Shown: positions 42,977-52,500 of the stretch, piece by piece
Position numbering within the stretch: the stretch's first letter is position 1
How the letters are laid out: every line of letters begins with the position of its first letter
Assembly (NCBI RefSeq): GCF_008629695.1
Contig: NZ_VWSH01000001.1
Span: 1,019,990 to 1,083,989, forward strand
Length of the DNA: 64,000 nucleotides
Reading direction: 5' to 3'
DNA from: Taibaiella lutea
Lineage (GTDB): Bacteria > Bacteroidota > Bacteroidia > Chitinophagales > Chitinophagaceae
The notes under the pieces: generated by a model
The model's input: only the letters and a program-made list of their open reading frames with translations
What the model was told of the DNA's origin: nothing
The model's database searches: none
Translations under genes and position numbers: made by a program

Positions 42977-44767
42977 ATGAAAAAATTATTACTTACCTGT
43001 GCAGTTATGTTAGGTTTGTTCTCTATTTGTGCAAATGCTACGATAGTATATGTGGACAGTGCCCATACAGGTGGTACACAAAATGGCATAAGCTGGGCTA
43101 CGGCATTTTCCGACTTTCAGGCGGGTATCAATGCAGCCAATGCAGACGATAGCGTGTGGGTGGCAAAGGGGACGTACATCGCTCCATTAGACAATTCTTT
43201 TACTATGAAAGAAGGTGTAAAGATATTTGGGGGATTTACCAGTACGGATATATTGTTCTCTGATAGAAATTGGGAGAATGATAGTACCAAACTCCAATTG
43301 AATGGCAATAATTTAGATAACGAATTTGTCATCTCAAATGATAATAACAATTTGACCTCTGCTGCGCAACTTGACGGCTTTGTCATTAATAAAGGCGAAG
43401 CATTCTCAGGTAAAGGGATTTATAATAATTACGCTTCTCCGACCATATCGAATTGTATCTTCCGTGATGGTTACGTTTTTGGTTATGGTTTGGATCATAA
43501 GCTTAATGCCAATGGAGTAGCTATTTACAATATTCATGCTTCTTCTTCTATTATTCATTGTAGTTTCATTGACAACGAAGCTTCGACAGGCGGGGATAAC
43601 GGCCATGGCGGTGCAATTTACAATGACTCATGCATCTCAGTAATTGATGATTGCATGTTTAGTAACAATACATCAACTTACGGCGGTGCCATATCTAATT
43701 ACTATAGTTCATCAACCGTTATAAATTGTTCGTTTGATAATAATATGGCAAACACAGGTGGAGCAATCCATTGTGACAAGAATAGCACATTGATTGTCCG
43801 GAAATGTACATTTCTGAATAATCAGGCGAATGGCTATGGCGGCGGAATAGGTGGAGAATATTATCACGCACATATTTCAAATTCCACATTTGAAGGCAAT
43901 AATTCAAGTGGCTGGGGAGGTGCTATATATAATGGCGATCTTTCGCTGGATACAATTAAAAATTGCATATTCATTAATAACAGAGCAGCTACTAACAGCG
44001 GATCGGGTGGTACCATTCTCTACAGCGCCCGTGGCGAAAACAGTATAATAAACTCCCTTTTTCTGAACACAGGATCTGTTAATATAGATGGCAATACGTC
44101 TCTTGTAATGACAAATTGCACGTTTTATGGTATTGTTCCCTACGGAAGCAGTATTGACCATGGGAGTTTCGGAACCTTAACTATAAATAATACGATCATT
44201 GCAGCTTCCAGTGGTTTGCATTTCAGCCTTGGCGGAGCCGAACTTATCGCTGCCAATAGCATCATAAAAGGCATGTCCGCCAACCTTTCAAATCACATTT
44301 TAGATGGCGATACTGACCCTCTATTTGTAGATGCTGCTAATAACGATTTTCGTTTGCAACCTGGGAGCCTATGCATAGACGCTGGCAATAATGCTGCTTA
44401 TTCAAGTGTAGGCAATCTTCAAGCCGATTTAGACCTGGGAGATTCGAGCCGCCTGAAAGGAACAATTATTGATATGGGCGCTTATGAAGGACAAGGTGCA
44501 TTACCGCCTACAGGCATTAATTCTTTTGATAAGGAAACAGTATCAATAAACATCTCTCCCAATCCCTCCAAAGAAACCATTCACATCAGCTTCACTGACG
44601 AAAAGCTATTGCATACAGAAGCTGTACTCACAGATATTTATGGAAGAACGGTCAGGGAAATTATGCTTAACAACAATTCTCAACAACTTTCTATGGCAGG
44701 GTTAAGTTCCGGGGTTTATATACTGAAAACAATAACGGGCAATTCAGTAAAGATTATAAAAGAGTAA
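42977..44767 (+). CDS. Right-handed beta-helix T9SS-secreted protein
   Basis: The 596-residue protein has a signal peptide (MKKLLLTCAVMLGLFSICAN). The region 25-480 has parallel beta-helix repeats with the usual choice-of-anchor-Q style: YVDSAHTGGTQNGISWATAF, GGAIYNDSCISVIDDC, YGGAISNYYSSSTVINC and GYGGGIGGEYYHAHISNSTF. The C-terminal 75 residues (INISPNPSKETIHISF, VLTDIYGRTV and SGVYILKTITGN) are a T9SS sorting domain. Such proteins are often polysaccharide-binding or adhesive surface proteins. No carbohydrate-active catalytic motif is recognised. It shares a two-box promoter with the 25-27 kb family. Confidence 0.85.
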   Translation: MKKLLLTCAVMLGLFSICANATIVYVDSAHTGGTQNGISWATAFSDFQAGINAANADDSVWVAKGTYIAPLDNSFTMKEGVKIFGGFTSTDILFSDRNWENDSTKLQLNGNNLDNEFVISNDNNNLTSAAQLDGFVINKGEAFSGKGIYNNYASPTISNCIFRDGYVFGYGLDHKLNANGVAIYNIHASSSIIHCSFIDNEASTGGDNGHGGAIYNDSCISVIDDCMFSNNTSTYGGAISNYYSSSTVINCSFDNNMANTGGAIHCDKNSTLIVRKCTFLNNQANGYGGGIGGEYYHAHISNSTFEGNNSSGWGGAIYNGDLSLDTIKNCIFINNRAATNSGSGGTILYSARGENSIINSLFLNTGSVNIDGNTSLVMTNCTFYGIVPYGSSIDHGSFGTLTINNTIIAASSGLHFSLGGAELIAANSIIKGMSANLSNHILDGDTDPLFVDAANNDFRLQPGSLCIDAGNNAAYSSVGNLQADLDLGDSSRLKGTIIDMGAYEGQGALPPTGINSFDKETVSINISPNPSKETIHISFTDEKLLHTEAVLTDIYGRTVREIMLNNNSQQLSMAGLSSGVYILKTITGNSVKIIKE

Positions 44768-44787
44768 ATTTCAATAAAAGTAGTTCA

Positions 44788-44815
44788 GGTCGTTGCTTAC
44801 GCAACGGCCTTTTTT
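44788..44815 (+). terminator. Terminator after the beta-helix gene
   Basis: GGTCGTTGC and GCAACGGCC pair (one G-U) around TTAC, followed by six T. The stem core resembles that of the M4 peptidase terminator at 41501. Confidence 0.8.
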
Positions 44816-44880
44816 ATGTCTGAAACAGAATACATTTTAATATCCTTTACTTCTTAATCGTTAAATTCAATTTTCCTTTT

Positions 44881-44888
44881 TACTTTTG
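44881..44888 (+). promoter_or_regulatory. -7 element of the carboxylase gene
   Basis: TACTTTTG matches TAnnTTTG and lies 31 bases before the ATG at 44920. Confidence 0.5.
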
Positions 44889-44919
44889 GCAACTTAATTT
44901 TTACTTTTTAATTACCATA

Positions 44920-46458
44920 ATGGACAAACTACATATTCTTCAGGAGAAAATAAATCAGGCAAAACTGGGCGGTGGTCAAAACAGGATTGACAGCCAGCAT
45001 AAGAAAGGGAAACTTACTGCCCGCGAGCGTGTGGAATTATTGATGGATGAAGGCTCTTTTGAAGAAATAGGTATGCTGGTAACACATCGCAGCAAGGATT
45101 TCGGTATGGAAAAAGAACAATACCTTGGGGATGGCGTAGTAACAGGTTATGGCACCGTAAACGGCCGTCTGGTATATATTTTCTCACAGGATTTTACCGT
45201 TTTTGGCGGCAGCCTCTCCGAAACGCATGCAGAGAAGATTTGTAAGATTATGGATTTGGCCATGCAGAACGGCGCACCTGTAATCGGACTGAATGATAGT
45301 GGTGGCGCACGTATTCAGGAAGGAGTCGTTTCACTGGGGGGCTATGCCGATATATTCTATAAAAACGTACAGGCAAGCGGCGTGGTACCGCAACTGAGCG
45401 CTATTATGGGGCCATGCGCCGGCGGTGCGGTTTATTCTCCCGCTATTACCGATTTCATTTTAATGGTGGAACATACTTCCTATATGTTCGTTACCGGACC
45501 AAACGTAGTAAAGACGGTAACACACGAAACTGTTACGAGCGAGGAACTGGGTGGCGCGCATACGCATGCTTCCAAATCGGGCGTTACGCATTTTGCCTGT
45601 GAAAATGAGATAGCATGCATCGAACATATCAAGCAATTGCTGAGCTATATGCCACAGAATTGCGAAGAAGATGCACCGGTTTATCCTTATGAATCAGGTA
45701 ATGAAATCAGAACGGCTTTAAACGATATTATCCCTGCAAACCCAAATCAGCCTTATGATATGAAAGAGGTGATTGCGGAAATTGCGGATGCCGACAGCTT
45801 CCTTGAGGTGCATAAAGATTATGCCGAGAATATTGTGGTAGGTTTTGCCCGCATTGCAGGTCGCAGTATAGGCATTGTTGCCAATCAGCCCGCAAGCATG
45901 GCAGGTGTTCTGGATATTAATTCGTCCAAGAAAGGCGCGCGTTTTGTACGCTTCTGCGATGCTTTCAATATTCCTTTATTGGTACTGGTAGATGTTCCGG
46001 GATTTTTACCGGGTACTGATCAGGAATGGAACGGAATCATAACAAACGGCGCAAAATTATTATTTGCATTGAGCGAAGCAACTGTTCCGAAAGTGACGGT
46101 AATCACACGCAAAGCTTATGGCGGCGCTTATGATGTAATGAATTCCAAACACATCGGCGCTGATTTAAACTATGCCTGGCCTACGGCGGAGATTGCCGTA
46201 ATGGGTGCCAAAGGCGCTGCGGAAATCATCTTCAAAAAAGAAATTGCAGATGCCGAAGACCACGATGCGAAATGGAAAGAGAAAGAGCTGGAATACACAG
46301 ACAAGTTTGCCAATCCTTATGGAGCAGCAGCGCGTGGTTTTATCGACGAAGTAATTTTGCCTGATGTAACAAGAGAAAAATTAATAAAGGCATTTAAAAT
46401 GCTGGAGCATAAAGTAGCGAAGATGCCGAAGAAGAAGCACGATAATATTCCGTTGTAA
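44920..46458 (+). CDS. Acyl-CoA carboxylase carboxyltransferase beta subunit (propionyl-CoA type)
   Basis: The 512-residue protein is the biotin-dependent carboxyltransferase of the PccB/MmdA family. [20 protein letters not shown] and [17 protein letters not shown] are the acyl-CoA binding sites, and the second half contains [20 protein letters not shown] and the [16 protein letters not shown] site for the carboxybiotin side. It transfers CO2 between biotin and propionyl- or methylmalonyl-CoA. The biotin carboxylase and carrier are not nearby. Methylmalonyl-CoA decarboxylase alpha is an alternative. Confidence 0.92.
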   Translation: MDKLHILQEKINQAKLGGGQNRIDSQHKKGKLTARERVELLMDEGSFEEIGMLVTHRSKDFGMEKEQYLGDGVVTGYGTVNGRLVYIFSQDFTVFGGSLSETHAEKICKIMDLAMQNGAPVIGLNDSGGARIQEGVVSLGGYADIFYKNVQASGVVPQLSAIMGPCAGGAVYSPAITDFILMVEHTSYMFVTGPNVVKTVTHETVTSEELGGAHTHASKSGVTHFACENEIACIEHIKQLLSYMPQNCEEDAPVYPYESGNEIRTALNDIIPANPNQPYDMKEVIAEIADADSFLEVHKDYAENIVVGFARIAGRSIGIVANQPASMAGVLDINSSKKGARFVRFCDAFNIPLLVLVDVPGFLPGTDQEWNGIITNGAKLLFALSEATVPKVTVITRKAYGGAYDVMNSKHIGADLNYAWPTAEIAVMGAKGAAEIIFKKEIADAEDHDAKWKEKELEYTDKFANPYGAAARGFIDEVILPDVTREKLIKAFKMLEHKVAKMPKKKHDNIPL

Positions 46459-46460
46459 AA

Positions 46461-46492
46461 AAGAAGGCAGGTTTTAAAAAACCTGCCTTCTT
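46461..46492. terminator. Bidirectional terminator between convergent genes
   Basis: AAGAAGGCAGGTTTT and AAAACCTGCCTTCTT form a 15-bp stem with a 2-base loop. It serves the carboxylase gene and overlaps the end of the minus-strand gene whose stop is at 46495. Confidence 0.85.
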
Positions 46493-46494
46493 TT

Positions 46495-47202
46495 TTAATA
46501 AATAGTTACATATCCTTTATCAAAATCCTCTTTGTTTTTCAGTAATTTGAATTTGAATATGCCGGTGGTCTGAAAGTTTCTTTTATCCAGAATCACTATC
46601 TTATCATTGATTCTCGGAATGCGCAATACTTCCTTATCATTCTGGTCGTAGAAAAATAACTGATACGTTTCTTTTAGCGCATCCTGAATTTCAATATTGA
46701 TATTACCGGTAAAGGGATTGGTAAATACATATTGCGATTTCGGCATTTCCACTGTTTTAATTTCATTAATAACAGCAGTGTTTCCGGTAGCATTGATGAT
46801 TTTTTGTAAAGAATCGCTTGGAGGCAGCGGCTTACGGTTTGCAATGGCAGAACTGTCCACCTCTATCGTTCCGAGGTTGCTAATCCATTCCATACCGGAA
46901 GAAAAAACGATTTGAAGCCGGTACCAGTTTTTACCTACCATTGGATGTGCATCCACAAAGCTTGCAGCGCCTTTTTTAACAGAAGCCACATAACCAATAT
47001 TGGTAAAATTCAATACGCTGTCGTTTGAACGTTCTACTGCAATGGATTTGATGCCGCTTTCATAAGGATTCGTAAAACTTAAAATATTGATACCGCCTTG
47101 TGTAATGACAGCTATATTGGGAAGTTCCGGTTGTGCGTAAATCTTTGTGGTTAAATTCAACAATAGCAGAAATACGATTGCTATTCCTATTCGTTTATTC
47201 AT
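46495..47202 (-). CDS. Secreted protein with a possible sorting-like C-terminus
   Basis: The 235-residue product has a signal peptide ending at KIYAQ (about 24 residues). Residues 30-110 look like a fibronectin type III-like beta domain (INILSFTNPYESGIKSIAVE). The last 80 residues (VFTNPFTGNINIEIQD, YQLFFYDQNDKEV, GIFKFKLL and GYVTIY) resemble a divergent T9SS C-terminal domain, though the classic SVYPNP start is replaced. Function is unknown. It may be an additional T9SS cargo. Confidence 0.55.
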   Translation of the reverse strand: MNKRIGIAIVFLLLLNLTTKIYAQPELPNIAVITQGGINILSFTNPYESGIKSIAVERSNDSVLNFTNIGYVASVKKGAASFVDAHPMVGKNWYRLQIVFSSGMEWISNLGTIEVDSSAIANRKPLPPSDSLQKIINATGNTAVINEIKTVEMPKSQYVFTNPFTGNINIEIQDALKETYQLFFYDQNDKEVLRIPRINDKIVILDKRNFQTTGIFKFKLLKNKEDFDKGYVTIY

Positions 47203-47268
47203 GCTTCAAACTTACATTAATATTGGGAAAAACAGGAAATTGTCCTGCAGGAAATTGTTTATGAAATG

Positions 47269-48174
47269 CTATTTATAGCTCAGTAAATGCTTTATGGAAT
47301 GATTTCCCTGCAAACCTCCGGTATGAATGCAAAGTATTTTACTGCCTTCGGGAAATTTTTCGCTTTTTATCAAATCGAAAATGCCGTACATCATTTTGGA
47401 GGTATAAACCATATCCAGCGGAATCCTGAATTTTTCATAAAACGCATTCATAAAATCGATCAATGATTGGTTGTATTTTGCAAATCCACCAAAATGATAA
47501 TCGGTAATCAGGTCCCAATTTGGCAAAAGGCTTTTTAAAGATTTCTTAATTGCTTCTTCAAGATAACCGCCGCCTTTCATAGCTGTAAAACCCAGCATTT
47601 CAACAGTACCCGGAAGCGCATTTCTGATTCCGGAAAAGGTAGCCCCGGTTCCGACAGGAAGGACAATATGTGTAAAAGTATCAGGGATTAAAGCTGTAAT
47701 TTCTGCCGTTCCTTTTCTCCCCTTTTCATTGTCGCCACCTTCGGGAATAATAAAGGACTGAGGAAATTGTTGCGCAATAGTATTCAGGAAAGCATCCGTA
47801 TCCTTTTGGCTGTAGTCCCCGCGACTTATAAAATGCAATTGCATGCCCATATTAATACAAGCATGCAACGTTTCCGATAAATTATTTTCTGCATGAAATC
47901 CTCTTACAATGCCAATGGAAGAAAGACCGAAAGCTTTTGCAGCAGCTGCTGTCGCGATCAAATGATTTGAAAAAGCACCGCCAAAAGTAAGTATGGAATC
48001 AGATCCATTCCTGACAGCTTCTGCAATATTGTATTTTAACTTGAACCATTTATTTCCGGAAACTACAGGATGTATCTGATCCAATCTTAAAATACCCAAT
48101 TCAATGCCCCGAGCCTGTAATATTTCATCTTCAAGAACATCAATCTTTATTTCAGCCTGAAAATCAATATCCAT
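47269..48174 (-). CDS. PLP-dependent ACC deaminase/D-cysteine desulfhydrase-like enzyme
   Basis: The 301-residue protein has the fold type II PLP signature: SGNKWFKLKYN with the probable PLP lysine (about residues 39-48), LTFGGAFSNHLIATAAAA near 62-79, and VLPVGTGATFSGI for phosphate binding. The family includes 1-aminocyclopropane-1-carboxylate deaminases and D-cysteine desulfhydrases, which break down amino acids to ammonia, sulfide or ketoacids. The two cannot be told apart by eye. It overlaps era by 11 bases, so it is in the same transcript, an odd pairing of metabolism and ribosome assembly. Confidence 0.8.
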   Translation of the reverse strand: MDIDFQAEIKIDVLEDEILQARGIELGILRLDQIHPVVSGNKWFKLKYNIAEAVRNGSDSILTFGGAFSNHLIATAAAAKAFGLSSIGIVRGFHAENNLSETLHACINMGMQLHFISRGDYSQKDTDAFLNTIAQQFPQSFIIPEGGDNEKGRKGTAEITALIPDTFTHIVLPVGTGATFSGIRNALPGTVEMLGFTAMKGGGYLEEAIKKSLKSLLPNWDLITDYHFGGFAKYNQSLIDFMNAFYEKFRIPLDMVYTSKMMYGIFDLIKSEKFPEGSKILCIHTGGLQGNHSIKHLLSYK

Positions 48175-49045
48175 ATTCCTTAAGATAAGTATCGTTCTCC
48201 CTCCATTTAGGCCTGACTTTTACAAACAGTTCAAGAAAGACTTTCTTATCCAGAAACTTTTCGATGCTTTCCCTGCTTTGCATACCGAGCTTTTTAATCA
48301 TGCTGCCTCCGGTACCGAGCATAATCATCTTTTGCGTTTCGCGGGTAACCACAATGTCGGCCCTGATTTTCGTTACATGCGGCAATTCTTCAAAGGTTTG
48401 TACCAATACCGCAGTATGATAAGGAATCTCCTGATCGTAAATGCTGTATATTTTCTCCCGGATCATTTCAGAAACAAAGAACCGCATCGGTCTGTCTGAA
48501 ATATCTTCATCAGGATAAAATGGTGGTGCTTCGGGCAGGAATTTTAATATTGCAGGTACAATTTTTTTGGTATTGATTTTCTTCAATGCCGAAATAACCA
48601 TTGTTTTGTCCGGCTTGATTTTATCTTCAAAAGCTTTTACAAGCTCTGCCTGCTTTTCTTTATCTTCAATCAAATCCACTTTATTGACCAATAGAATCTT
48701 CTTGGTTTTGAGCTTCAGTGAATCGATAATCGTTGAAAAAGAATCAGGATCATCTGTAGCGTCCACCATCAGTAAAGCTACATCCGCATCTTCCACAGCA
48801 CTACGCACCTGCTGCATCATTTTATTGTGCAGTTTATATTGAGGATCGATAATTCCCGGTGTATCCGAAAAAATTATCTGATAATTTTCTTCTGTAAGTA
48901 TGCCTAAAATGCGATGCCTTGTTGTCTGAACTTTTGGCGAAACAATTGCCAAACGCTCGCCCAGCAAAGCATTCATCAAAGTTGACTTTCCTGCATTAGG
49001 CGGACCAAAAATATTTACAAAACCGGCTTTGTGCGTAGCTTCCAT
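48164..49045 (-). CDS. era: GTPase Era
   Basis: The start at 49045 (293 residues, beginning MEATHKAGFVNIFGPPNAGK) is chosen because the -7 element lies at 49052-49059; the frame is open to 49066. Motifs are G1 GPPNAGKST, G3 DTPGI, G4 NKVD, and a C-terminal KH domain with MLGTGGSMIKKLGMQSRESI near 235-255. Era binds 16S rRNA and helps 30S assembly and maturation. Domain order and length are canonical. Confidence 0.95.
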   Translation of the reverse strand: MEATHKAGFVNIFGPPNAGKSTLMNALLGERLAIVSPKVQTTRHRILGILTEENYQIIFSDTPGIIDPQYKLHNKMMQQVRSAVEDADVALLMVDATDDPDSFSTIIDSLKLKTKKILLVNKVDLIEDKEKQAELVKAFEDKIKPDKTMVISALKKINTKKIVPAILKFLPEAPPFYPDEDISDRPMRFFVSEMIREKIYSIYDQEIPYHTAVLVQTFEELPHVTKIRADIVVTRETQKMIMLGTGGSMIKKLGMQSRESIEKFLDKKVFLELFVKVRPKWRENDTYLKEYGY

Positions 49046-49051
49046 AGGTTG

Positions 49052-49059
49052 CAAAGGTA
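49052..49059 (-). promoter_or_regulatory. -7 element immediately before era
   Basis: The minus strand reads TACCTTTG, matching TAnnTTTG, seven bases before the era ATG at 49045. The transcript would be almost leaderless. Confidence 0.5.
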
Positions 49060-49097
49060 AGTCCAATAAAGGATTATAAATTTATTAGTAAAATAAT

Positions 49098-49128
49098 TTT
49101 GTCAGTTGAAATAATAGCTATACTTTTG
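49098..49128 (+). promoter_or_regulatory. Promoter of the initiator tRNA gene
   Basis: TTTG (49098-49101) and TACTTTTG (49121-49128) are 19 bases apart, matching the Bacteroidota -33/-7 consensus. The tRNA begins nine bases after the -7 element. Confidence 0.65.
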
Positions 49129-49137
49129 CACCCGCAC

Positions 49138-49209
<72 letters not shown>

Positions 49210-49213
49210 CTTC

Positions 49214-49247
49214 AAAAAGGAATACATAAACTGTATTCCTTTTTTTT
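49214..49247 (+). terminator. Terminator after the initiator tRNA
   Basis: AAAAAGGAATACA and TGTATTCCTTTTT form the stem around TAAAC, followed by eight T. Confidence 0.85.
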
Positions 49248-49257
49248 ATTTATTGAT

Positions 49258-49358
49258 TGTGGCATAATCAGTCGGACTCATATCCGCCGCCGCGGACCCG
49301 GTTCTATCCCTGACCTCGCTACTTCAGAAAAGGAATACATAAACTGTATTCCTTTTTT
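49258..49358 (+). pseudogene. Decayed tandem copy 2 of the tRNA-fMet and terminator
   Basis: GTCGGACTCATATCCG replaces the anticodon arm, the D-arm is deleted and the T-arm is damaged, but the last 13 bases (ACCTCGCTACTTC) are identical to the intact copy 112 bases earlier, and the following AAAAGGAATACA hairpin repeats the terminator. The acceptor 5' arm no longer pairs, so it should not make a functional tRNA. Confidence 0.75.
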
Positions 49359-49368
49359 ATTTATTGAT

Positions 49369-49473
49369 TTGTGACATAATCAGTCGGACTCATATCCGCC
49401 GCGGCTGATCCAGGTTCTATCGCTGAGTTTGTTACTTCAAAAAAGAAGCATTCAAAAATTGAATGCTTCTTTT
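49369..49473 (+). pseudogene. Decayed tandem copy 3 of the tRNA-fMet with altered terminator
   Basis: The GTCGGACTCATATCCGCCG core recurs about 113 bases after copy 2, and the 3' end is further mutated (TGAGTTTGTTACTTC). Its terminator stem is different, AAAAGAAGCATTCAA with TTGAATGCTTCTTTT, and can also serve the minus-strand histidine kinase gene ending at 49503. Confidence 0.65.
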
Positions 49474-49502
49474 TATTTATAGTTCCTACAGATGTTGATT
49501 TC

Positions 49503-52500
49503 TTATGAAAGAGGCAAAGAAAACCAAAAGCTGCTCCCTTTACCCAACTCGCTTTCAACCCATAGCTTACCGTTATGTCTTGAAATGATTTCATTCGACA
49601 AATACAGGCCTATTCCCAGGCCTGAAATATTAGGTGTAGCATCGTCGATACGATAGAAACGGGAAAATATACTTGTTAGTTTATCGGCAGGAATACCAAG
49701 CCCAAAATCCTTTACACCAACTATTACATCCTTGTCATTGCGTATCAAAGTTATTTCAACCTTGTCAGTGCCGGGCGAATATTTAATCGCATTTGTGAGC
49801 AAATTAATTACAACTTGTTCTATCCTTTGGCTATCGGCGCTGATTTTACAAACTTCAACATCCGTTTCAAAAGTAATTTTATACTTATCGGTAGTGTACT
49901 TTGTCAATTCAATAGCATCTTCAATTATTTCTTTCAGGTCAAATTCATTGATAGTCAATTTAAGCTTTCCGGCTTCAATTTTGGAAACATCTAAGAGATC
50001 GTTAACCAATGACGTAAGTTTTTGTACCTGATGATAAGCCCTTTCCACAAACTTCTGACTCTGCTCATCTTTTTTCATACGGTTCAGAATCTGCAGATAA
50101 CCGCTGATACTGGCAAGCGGCGTTTTAAGCTCATGGCTGGCAAGACCGATAAATTCGTCTTTTTTATCGTTTAGTGCTTTAACCTCTTCATACAATTTGG
50201 CATTATCAATGCCGATAGCAGCCTGAGCAGCAATTGATGTTACAAGGCTTTCATGCTGTTTGGTAAATTTTCCTGCTTCAGGATGACCGAAAAACAATCC
50301 GCCTATTACAGCTCCCGAACGGGATGTAACAGGCACAGCCAGATAACTCACAACAGGCAAATGTCCTTTGGGCATACCATGATGTGGCGTATTTTTTCCG
50401 TAACGCGGATCTTTGGTAATATCATCTACACGCACTACGCCTTCTCCTGAGAATGTAGGATGAAATACAGCAGTATTACGCGGCATTCCAAACTTTTCAA
50501 AAGCCTCCCGTGGCGCACCGGAAAGCGTAAACAACATGTAAGAATCTCCTTTTTCATCAGTTTTGTTATAGAAGAAAGCGCCGAATTTAGCTCCTGTAAG
50601 TTCTGTAGTAGCGTCCGTAACTTTCTGCAATATCCTGTTCAGATCAAGCTCCTCAGAAACCGCCCGAACCATAGTGTTCATGATTTCAAGACGCTCTGTG
50701 TAACGTTGTGCAATTTCCTGCGCTTCAACTTGCGTACTGATATCTCTTGCAATTTTTGATGCTCCTATAATATTGCCATTTGCATCCATAATGGGCGAAA
50801 CGGTAATAGACAATGGGACTTCCCTTCCATCCTTTGCTATACGGACAGTTTCAAAATGATCAACTTTCTGGCCTGTTTTTATGCGGCTGATAATAAATTC
50901 CTCTTCCTTTAACCGTGACTGCGGAATGATCATAGAAATATGCTTACCAATGGCTTCTTCCTGCGTGTAGCCGAACATACGTTCTGCTGCCGTGTTCCAG
51001 CTTGTAATGATTCCCTGTAATGTTTTGCTGAGGATCGTATCATCTGATGAACTCACAATAGCGGCCAATCGCGTTTGCTTCTCCGCATTTTCATGCATCC
51101 TGATTTCATCAAGCTTCTGATCAGTGATATCCAACACAGATCCTATAAAGCGAACAGGTTTATCCTGTTCGTCAAAATATGCTTTCCCTTTGGCTCTCAC
51201 CCAACGTACTATCTGATCTGCTGCACCAACTGTGCGGTATTCAATATCGTAATCTCCATTGGTAAGAGATTTATCCAGAACGCCATCAATTATATTCAAC
51301 ACATACTCCTTATCATCAGGATGCAGACCACCTACAAAGTCTTTTTCATAAGTAATGGCATTATTGTGATTGATACCGAAAAGTGTACGGCAACGTTCAT
51401 CCCATTCCAATGTTCCGTCAACCATATTCATGTCGAAAGTACCCATCTGCGCAGCCTGCTTTGAAAGACGCGCTTGTTCGTAGGCTCTCTCAAGTTCACG
51501 TCTCGCAATTACCTGTTCTGTAACATCAACAGATATTGCCAATACCCCAAGTATTCTGCCGTCTGTACTTTTGTATGGTTGGTAAACAAAATTCTGGTAA
51601 ACTACATCCGGCTTCCCAAAACGAAGCAGGGAAACGGGTTGCTCATTTGCAATAAAAGGCTTGCCGGTAACATAAACACCATCCATTACCTGCTCCAGGC
51701 CTTGTTCGCGGGCATCCGGCAAAGCTTCAAAAACCGGCTTATTCATCACAGTTTCACGTGGCTTGCCCCATATCTCAAGCATTGCGGTATTTACGTGTTC
51801 TACTATGTATTCAGAGCCGGTAAGCAGACACATTGCTACCGGTGCCTGGGCAATCATGTTACGGAAATTCTCTTCACTTTGTTCTATACGTTGCTTGGCT
51901 ATATTCAGATCTGTTACATCGGCAGCAGTATTCATTACGCCATATACGTTACCATTCTTATCAAGCAATGGAGTAAAGCTATAATTAAAATAAAAAACAG
52001 TCAGTACTCCATTAATTGTAAGATCTACACGCTGATTTCTTGCATGAAAAGGGATAGCGGTTGTAAATACGTTATCCAGTTGCGGATATATTTCCTGTTC
52101 TTCCAGTTCGGGCAATAATTCAAAATAAGTTTTGCCGATTACATCGCTGCCTTTTCCCCAAACATCGATAATAGCCCGGTTTGCCTGCGCTATTTTCATT
52201 TCCCGGCCTATATAAACAGCAATGGGAAAAGGTGCGCTTTCAATCAGGGAACGAATCTGCTGTTCGCTGTCAGTAAGCTTTTGCAAAGAATCTTCCAATT
52301 GCTGTTGAGCTACTGATAATTCCTCATTGGTTACTAAAAGCTCTTCATTAGAGGCTGCCATCTCTTCGTTGGTAGCAACCATTTCGTTATTAATATCTTC
52401 CAATGCAGTCCTTGCCAAAACCTTGTCTGTTACCTCCGTTGCGACAATCATAATTCCCTTTATCTGCTCTTCGGCATCTCTCACGGGTTCATACACAAAA

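Noticed and set aside
49361-49594. Small minus-strand reading frame over the tRNA remnants
   Set aside because: It is low complexity, overlaps the histidine kinase end and the decayed tRNA copies, and has no signal peptide or family features.
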